From contig NC_091245.1 of assembly GCF_042477335.2 (NCBI RefSeq), positions 230,081,501 to 230,145,500 on the forward strand: a DNA stretch of 64,000 nucleotides. Reading direction: 5' to 3'. The notes under the pieces were generated by a model. The model ran no database searches. It was not told the DNA's origin and was given only the letters and a program-made list of their open reading frames with translations. Shown here one piece after another: positions 1 to 12,306 of the stretch (position 1 is its first letter; each line of letters begins with the position of its first letter). This DNA comes from Ovis canadensis. Its lineage: Eukaryota > Chordata > Mammalia > Artiodactyla > Bovidae. Made by a program: the position numbers and the translations under genes.

Positions 1-420
1 TTTACAGTTGTGCAACATCACCATAATCTCAGATTAGAACATTTTCATGACCCTTCAAAAGAAACCCCATTTCCATTAGCTCTCCATCCCCATTTCTACA
101 CAGCCTTATGCATCCCTAACCTGCTTTCTGTCTTCATAGACCGGCCTATTCTGGACACTTCTTGGAACTGAAATCATGCAATATGTAGTCTTTTGTGACT
201 AGCTTCTTTCACTTTGCAAAATGCTTTTGAAGCGTGTACCCTATTCCTTCTTTATTGCTGAATAATACCTCATTGTGTGGATATACCACGTTTTGTTTTT
301 CCGTCTTGGTTGATATACATTTTTTGTCATTTCCACTTTTGTTTTGCTATTATGAATAATGTTGCTATAAACTATTAGACTGATTTTTCACTTTATTCTG
401 TACCCGTATTCTGTAAAGCT
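1..420 (-). mobile_element. Ancient L1-type 3' fragment
   Basis: Diverged sequence with the usual reverse-strand L1 3' phrases (a TTGCTGAATAATACC-like segment, then a GTGTGGATATACCAC-like segment). Family is inferred from memory of the L1M consensus; no coding potential remains. Confidence 0.4.
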
Positions 421-499
421 GTCTTTAACCATGTATTATAATCACATAATCATGTGTTATAATCATCTTGTCTGTCTTGCCTATAGTTTGATTCGAAAC

Positions 500-2150
500 G
501 TTGCTCTACTACAAAGCCACAGTTATCAACACAGTATGGTACTGGCACAAAGACAGAAATATAGATCAATGGAACAAAATAGAAAGCCCAGAGATAAATC
601 CACGCACCTATGGACATCTTATCTTCAACAAAGGAGGCAAGAATATACAATGGATTAAAGACAATCTCTTTAACACGTGGTGCTGGGAAAACCGGTCAAC
701 CACTTGTAAAAGAATGAAACTAGAACACTTTCTAACACCGCACACAGAAATAAACTCAAAATGGATTAAAGATCTAAATGTAAGACCAGAAACTATAAAA
801 GCCCTAGAGGAGAACATAGGCAAAATACCCTCCGACATAAATCACAGCAGGATCCTCTATGACCCACCTCCCAGAATACTGGAAATAAAAGCAAAAATAA
901 ACAAATAGGATCTAATTAAAATTAAAAGCTTCTGCACAAAAAAAAAATAAAAATAAATAAAAGCTTCTGCACAACAAAGGAAACTATAAGCAAGGTGAAA
1001 AGACAGCCTTCGGAATTAGAGAAAATAATAGCAAATGAAGCAACTGACAAACAACTAATCTCAAAAAAAAAAAAAACAAGCAACTTATACAGCTCAATTC
1101 CAGAAAAATAAATGACCCAATAAAAAAATGGGCCAAAGAACTAAATAGACATTTCTCCAAAGAAGACATACAGATGGCTAACAAACACATGAAAAGATGC
1201 TCAGCACCACTCATTATCAGAGAAATGCAAATCAAGACCACAATGAGGTACCATTTCACACCAGTCAGAATGGCTGCAATCCAAAAGTCTACAACCAAAA
1301 AACAACAACAACAAAAAACAAAAGTCTACAAGCAATAAATGCTGATGAGGGTGTGGAGAAAAGGGAACCCTCTTATACTGTTGGTGGGAATGCAAACTAG
1401 TACAGCCACTATGGAGAACAGTGTGGAGATTCCTTAAAAAACTGGAAATAGAACTGCCTTATGACCCAGCAATCCCACTGCTGGGCATACACACCGAGGA
1501 AACCAGAATTGAAAGAGACACATGTACCCCAATGTTCATTGCAGCACTGTTTATAATAGCCAGGACTTGGAAACAACCTAGATGTCCATCAGCAGATGAA
1601 TGGATAAGAAAGCTGTGGTACATATACACAATGGAGTATTACTCAGCCATTAAAAAGAATACATTTCAATCAGTTCTAATGAGGTGGATGAAACTGGAGC
1701 CGATTATACAGAATGAAGTAGGCCAGAAAGAAAAACAACAATACAGTATACTAACACATATATATGAAATTTAGAAAGATGGCAATGATGACCCTGTATG
1801 TGAGACAGCAAAAAAGACACAGATGTATAGAACAGTCTTTTGGACTCTGAGGGAGAGGGAGAGGGTGGGATGATTTGGAAGAATGGCATTGAAGCATGTA
1901 TACTACCATGTAAGAAACAAATCACCAGTCTAGGTTCGATACAGGATACAGGATGCTTGGGGCTGGTGCACTGGGATGACCCAGAGAGATGATATGGGAT
2001 ATTGGGAGGGTGGTGGGAGAGGGGTTCAGGATTGAGAACTCATGTACACCCGTGGTGGATTCATGTCAATGTATGGCAAAACCAATACAGTATTGTAAAG
2101 TAAAATAAATAAATAAATAATAAAGGGCAAAAATAAATAAACAAATAAAC
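500..2150 (+). mobile_element. 5'-truncated ruminant L1 (ORF2 3' end, 3' UTR, A-rich tail)
   Basis: The translated sequence follows the C-terminal third of L1 ORF2, then a 3' UTR from about 1,775 to 2,100 with the ruminant L1 phrases GGATGCTTGGGGCTGGTGCA and CAATACAGTATTGTAAAGT, and an AAAT-repeat tail. It is 5' truncated near 500, which is typical of target-primed integration. Two short A-rich inserts with direct repeats interrupt it at 923-974 and 1,282-1,331. The reverse-strand copy at 10,491 carries the same 3' UTR. Confidence 0.85.
501..1774 (+). pseudogene. L1 ORF2 C-terminal remnant (broken)
   Basis: Recognisable ORF2 sequence in pieces: 501-908 covers the region with [18 protein letters not shown] and ILYDPPPR, and 1,421-1,774 covers YDPAIPLLGIH, CTPMFIAALF and YTMEYYSAIKK up to the normal terminal stop. 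Between them the frame is broken by stops and by the two A-rich insertions. It lacks the endonuclease and the reverse transcriptase core, so it cannot encode a working element. It is transposon-derived, not a host gene. Confidence 0.85.
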
Positions 2151-3003
2151 GTTGAAACATAATGGATATGGTTATATTATTGTGTATATGTTGCTCACTA
2201 CGAGAGCCAAATAGTGCACTAGGATTATATTAACTTCGCTACAAAACTGACATGAAGTTCTTTATCCCCCTGAAGTGTCTCTTCCAGAGCCTTCTACTGT
2301 CTGTCCCAATGTAGAGTCACTGCAAGAGGTCATCTGGGGATTGATAACTCATGGGAAGATCCCACATCTTTCTCTTTTTTGTTTATTCTTTTTGTTTTAA
2401 GGTCATTCATCCTCAGGTCACTTCCTCAGAAATAGTTGATGGAGATAAATTTTTGACATATTTGAATATCTGAAGATATCTTTACATTACTTTCACATTA
2501 ATTTGACATATAATTCTATAATGAAGTATAGAATCCTTCACTCAAATCTAGAATTCTCAGAGCCTTGAAGAAATTACTCGTCTGCTGGCACCTAATATTA
2601 CTGTTGGTAGTTCGTATAACAGTGGGATTCTCATTCCCTTTTTGGTAATCTGTTAATCCTCCTTCCCCTCTGAATCTTTTTATGATCTCTTTATACCTGG
2701 TGTTTTGAAACTTAATGATGATGGTGTCAAGCACGAATTTTGCCTCATTTATCATGTTAGGCAGACTCATGTCTTTCTTCAGATTTTGGAAATGTTTTGT
2801 CCTTTTTTTAAAAAAAAAAATCTTCTCCATTTTCTTACTTCTCTTTTTCTTTCTTTTGGTGGAGGATGTAAATGTTGACCCTTAGACGGTACTTTTCATC
2901 TCATCCCTTGTCTGTTTTTTCTTGATGTCCTGGGAGGGTTGTTTGTTTGGTTTTTTTTACTTTGTTATTTGGTTAATTGTTAATTACCCCTCAAGGAAAT
3001 CCT
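2151..3003. other. Intergenic, no gene recognised
   Basis: AT-rich DNA with poly-T and poly-A runs near 2,800-2,820. The 104-residue reverse-strand ORF at 2,516-2,830 is lysine-rich, resembles nothing I know and shows no splice or promoter context, so I do not call it. Confidence 0.4.
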
Positions 3004-3210
3004 GTTATTGTTTAGTCACTAAGTCATGTCCAGTTCTTTTCTGACCCCATTGACTGTGTAGCTTGCCAGGCTCTGTCCATGGGATTCTCCAGGCAAGAAT
3101 ACTGAAGTAGGTTGCCTTTTCTTTCCCCAGGAGATCTTCCTGACCCAGGGATTGAACCTGAATCTCCTGCATTTGCAGGCAGATTCTTTACCACTGAGCC
3201 ACCGAAGAAG
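3004..3210 (-). mobile_element. Bov-tA SINE
   Basis: Reverse-strand copy. The tRNA-derived head lies at the right (GCAGGCAGATTCTTTACCACTGAGCCACC) and the Bov-A body at the left (CCATGGGATTCTCCAGGCAAGAATACTG). Confidence 0.9.
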
Positions 3211-4769
3211 TATTTTCCTTTAACAGTTCTCTAATTTTCTTTATTCACTTTGGCAATTTTTGTTTCTCATTTTCAAGCAGCTTTATTTATAGTTTTGAAT
3301 GTTCCTTCTTCGTTGCATTCTATTCTTGTTTTATGGATTACTGAGTTCTTAAATCTCTTTCAAGTGTTAATTAGAGAGCCATTTACCCCTCTATTCCCCA
3401 AATTATATTTGTTTTTTTCTGTGATCAGGTGCTTTGCTTGCCTGGATCCTTATCTTTCTTGCCATTGTTACTTAAACACAGTGATCTTTGGTGTTCTGCT
3501 CATCTTTAAGACTGAAGGATCAGATTGATTGTTCTAGGTCACTGATGTGTTTTCTCTATTACACTGTAGGTCTTTTTTTCCCCCCCAAGATATCTCTTCT
3601 TAAACTGACAAGGCTGAGAATTTTTCATGATTTAAGGAGGTCTTGTTGACTGCAGACTTGCTTTAAAGTGTGTGGCTAAGATGCTGATCATCTACCCAAG
3701 AGCCTCAACATTTCAGACTAAGGAGAAGGAAGCCTTAGTTCTTCCCAAGCAGATCCATATCTCTGGGTAAATGCTCGCTTGTTTTTGTTTTCAGTTTGTT
3801 GCATTCAAGATAAATGTCAGTTGTTTTACTTGCATATAGGCATAGGCAGGTCATTGAAGGGCCAAATGTTCACCTTCAATGTACCCTTGTTCCAGACCCA
3901 CCTCATCTCTCTCTCCACCATCCCAGTTCCTGGCCTAGTGTCTCCCCAGATTTCCGCCCTAGCGTTGGCTCTTACCTCCACTTCAGTCTCTTTAGACTTG
4001 CACTGTGGGCTTCCTCCACTCTGATTAGCCCGCTCCTACTTCTCATCTTCTTGAAATCACTTGATGCCCCTCTTCTGATGATGCACCCTTTCACTTAGCG
4101 TCCTTACCTGTAAAGGTTTGTTTCTTTTTGCTCTTTTACATGGTCATTTTAATTTCAGCATTTCAACAAGTTCTTATATGGAAATACATATGTTCCATCA
4201 CCATATTGAACTGGAATACTCTGGTGATGATTCTTAGTTCTGCTTTTATCTTTTTTCTCCAGATCATGTGTGTGCACGTGTATGTGTGGAAGTATGTGTG
4301 TGTGTTTATAGCAGCAGTTTGCAACCCTAGTACATGTCATCCTATAAAATTTGGAAATATGGGAAAATAAAAAATATCTATTACTCACCAGAAATAATTA
4401 GTTGCCATTATGGTGTATTTATTTTCAGTCTTTTCAATATGCATATGATCTATTTTTAAAAACAGACTTAATGTTATATCAAGTACAATTATTTTTTACC
4501 AAGTACAACTTTATATCCTGCTCTTTTTACTTGTATCATAAACAATTTCTCAAGTCACTAAGTGATCTTCTCTGATATGGTTTGTAATGGCTACATAGTA
4601 TTTCACAATACAGATAGACCATCATTCACTTACTAATTCTGTTGTTGACCATTCTGCTTGGTTCCGGGTTTTTTTGTTGGTTTCTTAATTTGTTATCATA
4701 GAATATATCTATCACCCCTAGCCTTTTTGTGTGCTTTGATTTTTTATTCATTTATTTATTTTTATAAGT
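3211..4769. other. Intergenic; possible old L1 piece near 4,380-4,700
   Basis: No gene recognised. Around 4,560-4,660, AATGGCTACATAGTATTTCAC followed by a CATTCACTTAC-type run resembles the reverse-strand 3' part of an ancient L1. A TG-rich patch lies at 4,265-4,310. The remainder is plain AT-rich sequence. Confidence 0.3.
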
Positions 4770-4921
4770 CCTTTCTTAATATTTATTTGTCTTTGTTGGA
4801 ATTTAGTTGCAGCTCAGTTGCCTCATGGCATGTGGGATCCTAGGTCCCCAACCAGGGATCAAACTGATGTCTCCTGCTTTGGAAGGTGGATCCTTAACTA
4901 TTGGACCACGAGAGAAGCCCC
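4770..4921 (-). mobile_element. CHR-type tRNA-derived SINE
   Basis: Shows TTAGTTGCAGCTCAGTTGCC, CCCCAACCAGGGATCAAACT and ACTATTGGACCACGAGAGAAGCCCC in the reverse-strand order of the older cetartiodactyl SINE. Confidence 0.75.
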
Positions 4922-6310
4922 TCTTTTGTGTTTTTTTACTAGTCTTAATTGCAGCTCAGAACTGTACTCTGTCTGATTTATACAGTGAAGAACTTATTAA
5001 AAGGAAAGCAGATATCCCACAAAATTACCACAAATCACAGGGAATTTATGATTTATTAACACGTGTATTGCACAGGTTCAGGTAAGGGCTTCTCTTCTCT
5101 TAGTCATGGAGAAGAAGCCATCACTGTGGCCTTCCTGCTCTGAGAGGTCCCCTTTACCTATCGCGTGGAGCTCACTGGATAGCATGTCTCCTAGATGTTC
5201 CCTTTTTCATTCCATTCCCCTCCTCCTTCCCCTTCCCCCATCCTTTCTAGTCAGGCTTGCCCCTGAAATTTGTCAGGTCTGGGGCAAAAGTACAAATTTG
5301 AATCAATATTACTATGTCTAAATATTTAAGTGTTACAAATTATCCTAAAATTTTTTAAAAATTTGTTCTATCTTCCTCCCTTGACATTCCTAGTAATCTG
5401 GAAGGCTGAGTTCTAGGTTAGAATTCTTGTTCTGCACCAGGATGTGATGGTACAGGATAAACCAGCACCAGTCTGCAGCCTCAGGCCCTTGGTCCACCCT
5501 GCTTCTTTTCCACCTTCTACTCAACCCTTTGCCTGCCTGCGGCTGCCAGGAAATAAAGTCCTGAAAGTGGCTCCAAGTTTGGCCAGAATCCTGGGGCCAC
5601 AGTACACAGCATGGTCCAGAAGAGGGGGGATGTATACCCCCACACTCCTTGCTTGTGTGGGGTATATAACCAAAGAAGCACCGGAGGTGATCCACGTTGG
5701 TCCAAAGTGAAGCTATTTGGTCCAGTTCAGACTTACTTTTCCCCGAAGCCTCCTTTGTTGCTGAGAGTTCATAGTGATCTCACCTTTACCTTCGATGTTC
5801 CCAGAGCATTCAACATTGCTTATCACTCATCTGAGCTTTTAATCACATGTTCACTGTGCTGTTGTTCAGCTATTTCCTTACAGTGTAGGTTTCCTGGCTT
5901 CCCAGCTAGAAGACCTGGGTTCATATCTGTTAAGTGTCAAATATTTCAGTCTTCATAAATACTTGATAAATTAAATGGCAGTAAACCCCACCAGTAGAAC
6001 AAACCAATAATAGTAACTTTGTTCTCAACTTAATGCCTTGTTTGGTATTTCAAATATGACCATTTATGTTTTTGCCATAACTGCATGGCCGCATCTCTTG
6101 ATTATGGGAAACACACACACACCCTGGAAAAGTGTCTTTTAATAGATGGAAACTAGTGTTATAATAAAGGTTGTTATATATCTAAAGTACAGCTCCAAAA
6201 TTTAACTATTACATAGAAAATTTTGGAGTAAGCCAATACACTATAGAATTGTTGTCTTCAGTATAGGATATGCTGAGAAAAAAGTTTCATCATAGCACAG
6301 AATAATCAGT
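4922..6310. other. Intergenic, nothing recognised
   Basis: Mixed-composition DNA. Short overlapping ORFs on both strands at 5,390-5,960 have no recognisable domain and overlap each other in several frames, as chance ORFs do. Confidence 0.35.
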
Positions 6311-6501
6311 TAAAGTGAAGTCGCTCAGTTGTGTCCGACTCTTTGTGACCCCATGGACTGTAGCCTGCCAGGCTCCTTCGTCCATGAAATTTTCCAGGCA
6401 AGGATACTGGAGTGGGTTGCCGTTTCTCTCTCCAGGAGATCTTCCCAGCCCAGAAATCAAACCTGGATCTCCTGCACTGCAGGCAAACCCTTTACCATCT
6501 A
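6311..6501 (-). mobile_element. Bov-tA SINE, head truncated
   Basis: GTCGCTCAGTTGTGTCCGAC, then ATTTTCCAGGCAAGGATACTGG, then CTCCTGCACTGCAGGCAAACC. The outer part of the tRNA head is missing. Confidence 0.9.
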
Positions 6502-7799
6502 CCTTCTGGTTAACAGATATCTGTCCAGGGTCCTGCAGGAAGTTCAGTCAGTTAATCAGGCCACAGATATTTCCCAGACACCTTCCATTTACTGCATGCT
6601 GGACTCAGCTCTAGGCCCTAGGAGTATTGAGTAGCAAATAAAATGACAAAGTCCCTTCTCTCATGGACCTTATATTCAAACTGATTATACCAGAAAACTG
6701 TTTTAGAAGATTCTGGACAATGCATGGAACTAGCGAAGAGATTCTGTATCCACCCTGGAGATCAGAATGGTGACTTTGGATTGTTTATGCAGTGATGACC
6801 AAGGGACACAAACCTGAGTTATAAAAGACTTTTGTATAAAAGTAGACGGCCACACACTGTCTCACAGAGGCTCCACGCAAGGCCGTTACTCTGGAAAGCA
6901 ATCAAGCTGTCTTGTGCTTCGTGACGTACCCTGAGACTGGCTCTCACATGTCTCCGTTCTTTTCCTCAGATGCCACTGTAGGAAGCTGTAATGCCAGCTA
7001 GTTCAAATACGCAGAGACGCTTCTTTCCCCCATGATGTTTCTCTTCCTCATTTCTCTCATTCTTGCCACTTTTGTGGGAGAGCACATTTTGAATTCCAAA
7101 TGATTTAAAAGCAAACATCTAAAGAAAATGAGAATTTTCTCCCTAGACTCAGGGAACTCACATTGTTATTTATGTTAGTATACATTTAGTCATCTTTTCA
7201 CACCTGCAGGTACTAAACATATGAAAAAATAAAAAGAATTAATATATGTTCTAGTAAATACATATGTAGTATCCTTATTTATTTATTATCCTTATAGACC
7301 TGGGTCTGTAAATTCCATGAGAACAATCACCTCACAGCTATGATATCAAGAATCCAGCTGAGCTTTTAAAAAAGAGTTTTGTATATTTTACAATTGCTTA
7401 CATTCAAACAGAATTATAATAACGTTGATAACCCCTTTCCAAAAGAGACTGGGGAGGAGAGAACGGGGAGAAATTCAGGACAATGTTTCACTGTTTATAA
7501 CGTTTGTGTCTTTGTTACAGCGAGTGGTTTCACTGGGACTTAATCACTGGAGGGAGTGAAGGTAAAGGAGAGGTGACAGCTTCTGAGTGACCCCAAATAG
7601 CCAACTCAGGGTTCAGGTGGTCACAGCATTCTCTTCAGACCTCTTATCCCATTTTTCTCTCTTTTAAACATAATGGTAACCATGATAAGAAGCAAATCAA
7701 CTCCAGACTGCTTTCTCTCCAGCTCCTCCTCCACCTCCAGCCCACACCAAGGTCAGCCACAGAGGTGCGGGTTTTGGGGGTTTTTTTTTAGATTTTTTT
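6502..7799. other. Intergenic; L2/MIR-like trace at 6,550-6,680
   Basis: The stretch with CTCTCATGGACCTTATATTC resembles an L2/MIR 3' portion. The rest shows no gene or repeat that I can name. Confidence 0.3.
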
Positions 7800-8100
7800 A
7801 ATGTGAATCATTTTTAAAGTCTTTATTAACTTTGTTATAATATTGTTTATGTCTTATGTTTTTAGTTTTTTTGGCCCTGAGGCTTGCAGGATCTTAGCTG
7901 TGTGTGTGTGTTAGTTGCTCCATCGTGTCCAACTCTTTGCAACCCCATGGACTGTAGCCCACCAGGCTCCTCTGTCCATGAAATTCTCCAGGCATGAATA
8001 CTGGAGTGCGTTGCCAGGGGATCTTCCCAACCCAGAGATCAAATCCACACCTCCTGCATTAGAAGGTGAGGTCTTAACCATTGGACGGCCAGGCAAGGCC
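7800..8100 (-). mobile_element. Composite SINE: CHR-type copy with a Bov-A body inside
   Basis: 7,800-7,900 matches the left part of the CHR copy seen at 34,340 (TTTGTTATAATATTG, CTTATGTTTT). It then switches after CAGGATCTTAGCT to a (GT) run and a Bov-A body (7,908-8,015), and returns to a CHR-like right end, ACCATTGGACGGCCAGGCAAGG. It is either a nested insertion or a recombinant. Confidence 0.7.
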
Positions 8101-9212
8101 CAGTCACACAGTTTTGACTGTTCAAATGAGATGTTTGCAGGGCAACAGACAAGATGCCTATGAAACTTTAATTCTTTAAATTCTTAAGATGGGCTTCCAC
8201 ATGAACCAAAGGATTTTAAAGTATATAAATCTTCTCCCTTCCCATTTGCAAATACCTTAGGGCTCACCCTATTTGCAAGGGTCTGATCAGGAAAAAACTC
8301 ATGTCCACTCTGCCCGGATGGGTGTTGCTGCCATTGTGTCTCATTGGCGTTCAGTATCTTTTTCTGAGGCTGGTCCTCCCTTGTCGCAGGTGGTCACAGT
8401 TGCCCACTGAGTGACTGTGCCCCACAGATCGGGTGGGACCCAAGCCTAAAGTGATCCTTTTAATCAGCACTCTCCTTGCCTCAGCCCAGGCTTAGCCAAT
8501 GAGGCCTCTCAGTGGGGTGAGCCCAGTGCAGGACACCCCCACCCTGGAAGCTCTGTGTCATGGCTGGTTCTGGCATTCACCTCTTGCGGACCAAAATCAC
8601 TGCCCCCACTCCCTCCCAGGCTGCTCAGTTCCCTTTCTCCAGCTCTGGGAGCAGAGCGGACGGATGACCCTACTCCTCGGACACAGCGTTCTGGGCTCAC
8701 TTTCCTGCAGACACCCACACTCAGAAGCAGGCATCTCCAGACCACCCTGGCATCTCTCGCTCTGAAGTTGGAGGGAAAGTCATTTTATCTGCAGGGACAC
8801 ATATGGCAGATAAGCTGCTGCTGCAGGAACTCATTTTAACTATCACACCTCTCCTTAGCCACTTTACTCAGTTATCACCCCTCATTCTCATTCCCCAGCC
8901 CCAATAATTGTCTTGTTTCTAAAGTTTCTCAGTCCTTCAAATCTCAGTGGGGTATACTAGAAGATATTAAAAGAAGCAAATGTGAGTGAAAGTGAAATAA
9001 ATATAAAGCTGCAAAATTTAAAGTACTATAGAAATAAAAATAATTATTAATAGATATAGGTTAAATACCAGAAGGGTAGTTATGTGTATGCATGTATGTG
9101 TATGTGGTTATTATTGTGATAACTTCTCTCAACTAAACAACATAAATGAACAAGAATACTATCGCATAGGATTCAGTTTGCCCACAATGCATACAACTTA
9201 GTGGGTAAACAT
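8101..9212. other. Intergenic, GC-rich patch at 8,390-8,760
   Basis: Two 80-90 codon ORFs overlap on opposite strands in the GC-rich patch, with no recognised domain. The patch could be a decayed LTR or other old repeat; I cannot assign it. Confidence 0.3.
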
Positions 9213-9375
9213 TCAACAGCTGAGCGACTTCACTTTTACTTTTCACTTTCATGCATTGGAGAAGGAAATGGCAACCCACTCCAGGGTTCTTGCCTGGGGA
9301 ATCCCAGGGACGGCAGAGCCTGGTGGGGTCACACAGAGTTGGACATGACTGAAGTGACTTAGCAGCAGCAGCTGC
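9213..9375 (+). mobile_element. Bov-A2 SINE
   Basis: GAGCGACTTCAC, ATGCATTGGAGAAGGAAATGG, GGTTCTTGCCTGGGGAATCC and a terminal GACTGAAGTGACTTAGCAGC followed by a short CAG run. Confidence 0.9.
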
Positions 9376-10380
9376 CATTATTATGGTGAGCATTCTTATT
9401 AGCATGGCCTTTGAACTATAAAATTTCTACCTGGCAGAAACCCCAGCAAGAATAATCACTTTGGTTTGAGACTTGGTTTAAGTCCTAACCATGCTGACAG
9501 AATTTCAAGATGAAAGATCCTTAACAGTGGCTGAGTTTCTTATGTTCTTTTCAATGGGAAGATTGACATTTTCCTTTCTTCTTGAATTGGGTCATTTATT
9601 AGCATCTTTTTCATTTAGAGTCACACTGCCCAATATAAAGTGTAACATTAATGTAACCCATTTTCTTCATGATGACTAAAGCTTTTTGTTTGGTAACTGT
9701 GGTCTGGGAAGATCAGTAGAATCTTGAAAAGACTTACTGAAGAGCCTGCTTCAGACCTTGTGTTACCCACATCTCCACCTCCTTGACTTGGGCCTTGTTT
9801 CACAGTCAGCCTTGAAGGAAACAGTGTACCTGTTTGTTTTGGGGACCAAATGACTTGGGTGGAAGAGGGATGAAAATGGAATGAAGTCAGGAAAGAAGAA
9901 GACACAGGGATCCTGAGACCTTTCCTCTTCTGCAGCCCTGGACCTCACTTCTTCCTGCTGAACATCAAATATTAGAGGTGGGGGAATTCAGGTTTGCTGC
10001 CCTCTCCAAATTTGGAAATTTTTAAAAGATACTACTCATATTTAGTTACCTTCTTATTTCCTCTAACGCAGATATTTGTAGTAGTTGCTACAAATTTGAA
10101 CCTTCATCATTTGCAAAGGAGAAGAATTGTCTGGCTTTGCAGAACTGCTGGGATCCAAAGAGCCGTGGGAGTAACAGCCTTTGGAGCTGGAAGGGAATGC
10201 CAAGATCAGGGCTCTCATTTGATGACGAGAAGACTGAGGTGGTTCAGTGGGTCAGTGGCATGGCTGGGACCCAAGTTTCTCCTCCCCAATTTTAGTACTC
10301 CATCACAATATCTGACTCATTCTTAAATAAGTATTTGGGTTCCTATTATGTGTCACAGTTCTTTTTTGAAAACAATTTTT
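9376..10380. other. Intergenic; MIR-like element at about 10,150-10,330
   Basis: The segment GATGACGAGAAGACTGAGGT, then GGCATGGCTGGGACCCAAG, resembles the MIR core in reverse orientation. No gene is seen. Confidence 0.4.
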
Positions 10381-10490
10381 TAAAATGAAACATTTTCATA
10401 TTCTAAATATTAAATAATAATTATAATAATAAAATTATTATAATTTTAATAAATATAATTGTAATAATATTTTTAATTAATTAATTTTTT
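10381..10490. repeat. AT-rich (TAA)n-like tract
   Basis: Degenerate TAA/TAT repeats abut the poly-T end of the reverse-strand L1 that follows, so this is probably an expanded L1 tail. Confidence 0.7.
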
Positions 10491-10848
10491 GGAGGCTAAT
10501 TACTTTACACTATTGTATTGGTTTTGCTATACACTAACATGAATCCGCCATGGGTGTACATGTGTTTCCCATCCTGAACCCCTCTCCCACCTCCCTCCCC
10601 ATCCCATCCCTCTGGGTCATCCCAGTGCACCAGCCCCGAGCATCCTGTATCATGCATCGAACCTGGACTGGCAATTCATTTCACATGTGATAATTCACAG
10701 GTTTTAATGCCATTCTCCCAAATCATCCCACCCTTGCCCTCTCCCACAGAGTCCAAAAGACTGTTTTATACATCTGTGTCTCTTTTGTTGTCTCGCATAC
10801 AGGGTTATCGTTACCATCTTTCTAAATTCCATATATACGTGTTAGTAT
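10491..10848 (-). mobile_element. L1 3' UTR, part 1 of a split copy
   Basis: Reverse complement of the 3' UTR of the L1 at 500-2,150 (shared phrases such as CTCTGGGTCATCCCAGTGCACC and AGTCCAAAAGACTG). It stops at GTGTTAGTAT and resumes at 11,394, split by a BovB fragment. Confidence 0.85.
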
Positions 10849-11393
10849 TAAAAGATGCTTACTCCTTGGAAGGAAAGTTATGACCAACCTAGATAGCATA
10901 TTGAAAAGCAGAGACATTACTTTTCCAACAAAGGTCTGTCTAGTCAAGGCTATGGTTTTTCCTGTGGTCATGTATGGATGTGACAGTTGGACTGTGAAGA
11001 AAGCTGAGTACCAAAGAATTGATGCTTTTGAACTGTGGTGTTGGAGAAGACTCTTGAGGGTCCCTTGAACTGCAAGGAAATCCAACCAGTCCATTCTGAA
11101 GGAGATCAGCCCTAGGATTTCTTTGGAAGGACTGATGCTAAAGCTGAAACTCCAGTACTTTGGCCACCTGATGCAAAGAGTTGACTCATTGGAAAAGACT
11201 CTGATGCTGGGAGGGATTGGGTGCAGGAGGAGAAGGGGATGACAGAGGATGAGATGGCTGGATGGCATCACGGACTCGATGGACATGAGTCTGAGTGAAC
11301 TCCAGGAGTTGGTGATGGACAGGGAGGCCTGGCGTGCTGTGATTCATCAGGTCGCAAAGAGTCGGACATGACTGAGCAACTGAACTGAACTGA
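10849..11393 (+). mobile_element. BovB (RTE) 3' fragment inserted in L1
   Basis: Translates to the BovB C-terminal stretch (MTNLDSI, KAMVFPVVMYGCDSW, RIDAFELWCWRRLLRVP) and ends in GACTGAGCAACTGAACTGAA, the usual BovB 3' terminus. It is 5' truncated, with stops present. The flanking L1 is continuous once the insert is removed. Confidence 0.9.
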
Positions 11394-11457
11394 ATACTGT
11401 ACTGGTGTTTTTCTTTCTGGCTTACTTCACTCTGTAAAATATTAAGCATATTTAAAC
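11394..11457 (-). mobile_element. L1, part 2 of the split copy
   Basis: TACTGTACTGG, then TTTTTCTTTCTGGCTTAC, continues the L1 ORF2 end of 10,491-10,848. It is the reverse complement of 1,700-1,750 of the first L1. Confidence 0.8.
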
Positions 11458-11461
11458 ATTT

Positions 11462-11562
11462 AACCAGGTCTTAGTTGCAACATAGTTCCCTGACCAGAGA
11501 TTGAACCTGGAGTCCTTGAAGAACTGGGAGCACTGAGTCTTAGCCTCTGGGAAGTCCCATGC
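11462..11562 (-). mobile_element. CHR-type SINE fragment
   Basis: CTTAGTTGCAACATAGTTCC, CTGACCAGAGATTGAACCTGG and TTAGCCTCTGGGAAGTCCC. Confidence 0.65.
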
Positions 11563-12306
11563 ACAGTCCTGGGCTTGGTCCCCTTCCTCAGTGAATTTAC
11601 GTTAGATGGTCTTCAGGGAGATACAGGGTGCTGTGTAAGGGGTAAGGACGTCTAGAGGTAGACTTCTAGGTAATAATGACAAGTCATTTTGGTGTGATTG
11701 GAACATGAAGAGAAGGCGAGAGGAAGTGAGATGGCTAGCAAAGGAGGCAGGGTCGGCTCTTGAAGAGCTGTGGAAGCTGGTGGGCAGCCACACAAGGATT
11801 CTGAACAGAACAGCGAGATGACAAAGTCTGTGTTTAGAACGGCTTCCCTGGCAGCAAAAGGGTGAAGAAATTACTCCAGAGCTGTCTGGTGCGGCGTGAA
11901 TGGCTTTGAAGTAAGCCCAGATTATGAACCTTTAGCCTCTGAGTCAGTAGGCAGGACCTGACAGCTTTTTCCAGCAGCTTCGAATGGTTGTTCCAGTGTA
12001 CTGTACAAAAGTTGTCATTTTCCATGTTACTGTGATGAGAGACAGACTGCAAACCGCTGCCACGGAGGAGAGCAAAACTCTAGGTAGGGAGTGGCTCAGA
12101 TAGGAAATCTGAGTGGTAAACATATTGATCTGGACCAAGAGGTGAGGACCCGACTCCAGACTTTGGTTGTAGAGAGTGAGGGGAAAGTAGGAGTAAGAAA
12201 CCCCTAGCCTTGGGCAACAAGAAGGGTGATGGTGCCATTCACTGAGATGGAGAACACAGGCAAAGAGCTCATTTGTGGGGAAGGACTATGTGTTGGGACA
12301 TGCTGC
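11563..12306. other. Intergenic, nothing recognised
   Basis: Short chance ORFs only. Confidence 0.35.
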
